A model generated the notes under the pieces. That model saw only the letters and a list, made by a program, of their open reading frames with translations. It had not been told where the DNA came from and did no database searches. Source: Roseiflexaceae bacterium (lineage in GTDB: Bacteria; Chloroflexota; Chloroflexia; Chloroflexales; Roseiflexaceae). From it: 5,059 nucleotides of DNA. The position numbers were made by a program, and so were the translations under genes. Where the stretch lies: positions 1 to 5,059 of the forward strand of contig CANHPK010000166.1 of assembly GCA_947462525.1 (NCBI GenBank), given 5' to 3'. Below, piece by piece: positions 4,418 through 5,059 of the stretch (the first letter of the stretch is position 1; each line of letters opens with the position of its first letter).

Positions 4418-5059
4418 TCAAGGTGTCGGTGTCGCAGTCTTGGTCGGTGTGCGCGACACGCCGACGTCGTTGGACATATCACCGAGCACCAGGATGCCGC
4501 CGTTGCGCAAGCCAATAATCGAATTGGCGTACCCTGCGTTCACCGAGAAGAACCCGGTAAACCCAGCTGGAATGGTAATCTGATTCGAGTCATTACGGCC
4601 CCAACCGAAGGCAGTACCGTCGTTTTTGAGTGCCATCGAGAACTGCGTACCAGCGCTGATGGTTTTGACGTCACGCAAAATCGTCGGTACGGTTGATTGA
4701 CCGTAGGCGTTGCCGCCCCACGCGACGACCATGCCGTCTTTCTTGAGTGCGATTGAGTGATCCAGCCCGCCCGAAATAGCCGTCACGTCCTTGAGCGTGG
4801 CAGGAACCTTGGTTTGACCTGACGTATTGCTCCCCCAGGCGACGACTGTGCCCTTGTTGGTCAATGCCAGCGAATGACTCGCGCCGCCGGCTACCGCCAC
4901 AACCCCCTTCAACGATTTGGGGACTTTGGTTTGCATCGACTTGTTGTCGCCCCACGCGATGACAGCCCCTTTCTTGGTGACTGCAAGCACGTGTGCTTGA
5001 CCTGCTGCGATGGCAATGATGTCCTTGGCGGTTGTCTTGGGGAAGGTCAATTGCTTCAG
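4418..5059 (-). CDS. RCC1-repeat protein, C-terminal part, paralogue
   Basis: The last 213 residues of a longer protein; the frame is open to the right edge, so the true start lies outside the window. The TTG at 5048-5050 is an internal Leu (…QLTFP), not the start. It contains four complete 39-residue RCC1 units plus the shortened last one, with the same motifs as the neighbour (AGG-H-LAL, AWG-N, then GLRNG and VLGD at the end). Aligned without gaps to residues 832-1041 of the gene to its left, it is identical at about 132 of 210 positions by hand count, with the same terminal TKTATPTP. This indicates a tandem duplication. By analogy it should have a signal sequence and other extracellular modules upstream. 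A second TGA follows about two bases from the first stop in another frame. The stop is directly followed by a hairpin and a tandem repeat array, and a terminator lies about 210 bp downstream. Confidence 0.93.
   Translation of the reverse strand: MKQLTFPKTTAKDIIAIAAGQAHVLAVTKKGAVIAWGDNKSMQTKVPKSLKGVVAVAGGASHSLALTNKGTVVAWGSNTSGQTKVPATLKDVTAISGGLDHSIALKKDGMVVAWGGNAYGQSTVPTILRDVKTISAGTQFSMALKNDGTAFGWGRNDSNQITIPAGFTGFFSVNAGYANSIIGLRNGGILVLGDMSNDVGVSRTPTKTATPTP

Noticed and set aside
4119..4515. Minus-strand frames of 91 and 100 codons over the repeat array
   Set aside because: They read through 28-bp repeats in shifting frames (28 is not a multiple of three), through palindromes, and overlap the end of the RCC1 gene; no sign of protein selection.

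Overview
The window carries three genes, all read from the minus strand and all apparently encoding exported proteins. From right to left in transcription order they are: (1) the C-terminal part of an RCC1-repeat protein (4418-5059, running off the right edge); (2) a complete 1041-residue secreted multidomain protein (621-3746) with a signal sequence, an unrecognised N-terminal domain, a DUF11-like module, a Thr/Pro linker, three 87-residue Ig-like repeats, a second Thr/Pro linker and a seven-unit RCC1 propeller; (3) the first 16 codons of another protein with a signal-peptide-like N-terminus (1-48, running off the left edge). Genes 1 and 2 are paralogues. By hand count about 132 of 210 C-terminal residues are identical with no gap, and both end in the same tail, TKTATPTP.

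The Thr/Pro 'TPTAT' linkers, RCC1 propellers joined to Ig-like repeats, moderate GC and palindrome-rich intergenic DNA resemble what is found in Chloroflexota (for example filamentous forms such as Herpetosiphon, or relatives). This is inference from style only; there is no marker gene. These proteins are probably displayed on or released from the cell surface, with the propeller as a binding head on a stalk.

The two gaps are the more unusual part. Gap 1 (49-620) holds a 32-bp perfect palindrome, a second GC palindrome, an AT-rich promoter-like stretch, a six-codon mini-ORF with a perfect Shine-Dalgarno sequence, and a hairpin plus T6 oriented as a terminator on the opposite (plus) strand. 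Gap 2 (3747-4417) holds, in transcription order, a hairpin directly after the gene 1 stop, a 28-bp tandem repeat built from one arm of that hairpin, two copies of a 33-bp palindromic element, a good rho-independent terminator, an extended -10 promoter, and a leader of about 340 nt. The two leaders share an exact 15-mer, and the two gene ends share the stop-linked hairpin, so the flanks appear to have been duplicated or conserved with the genes. I see no CRISPR array, transposase, tRNA or rRNA, and no clear defence or biosynthetic system.
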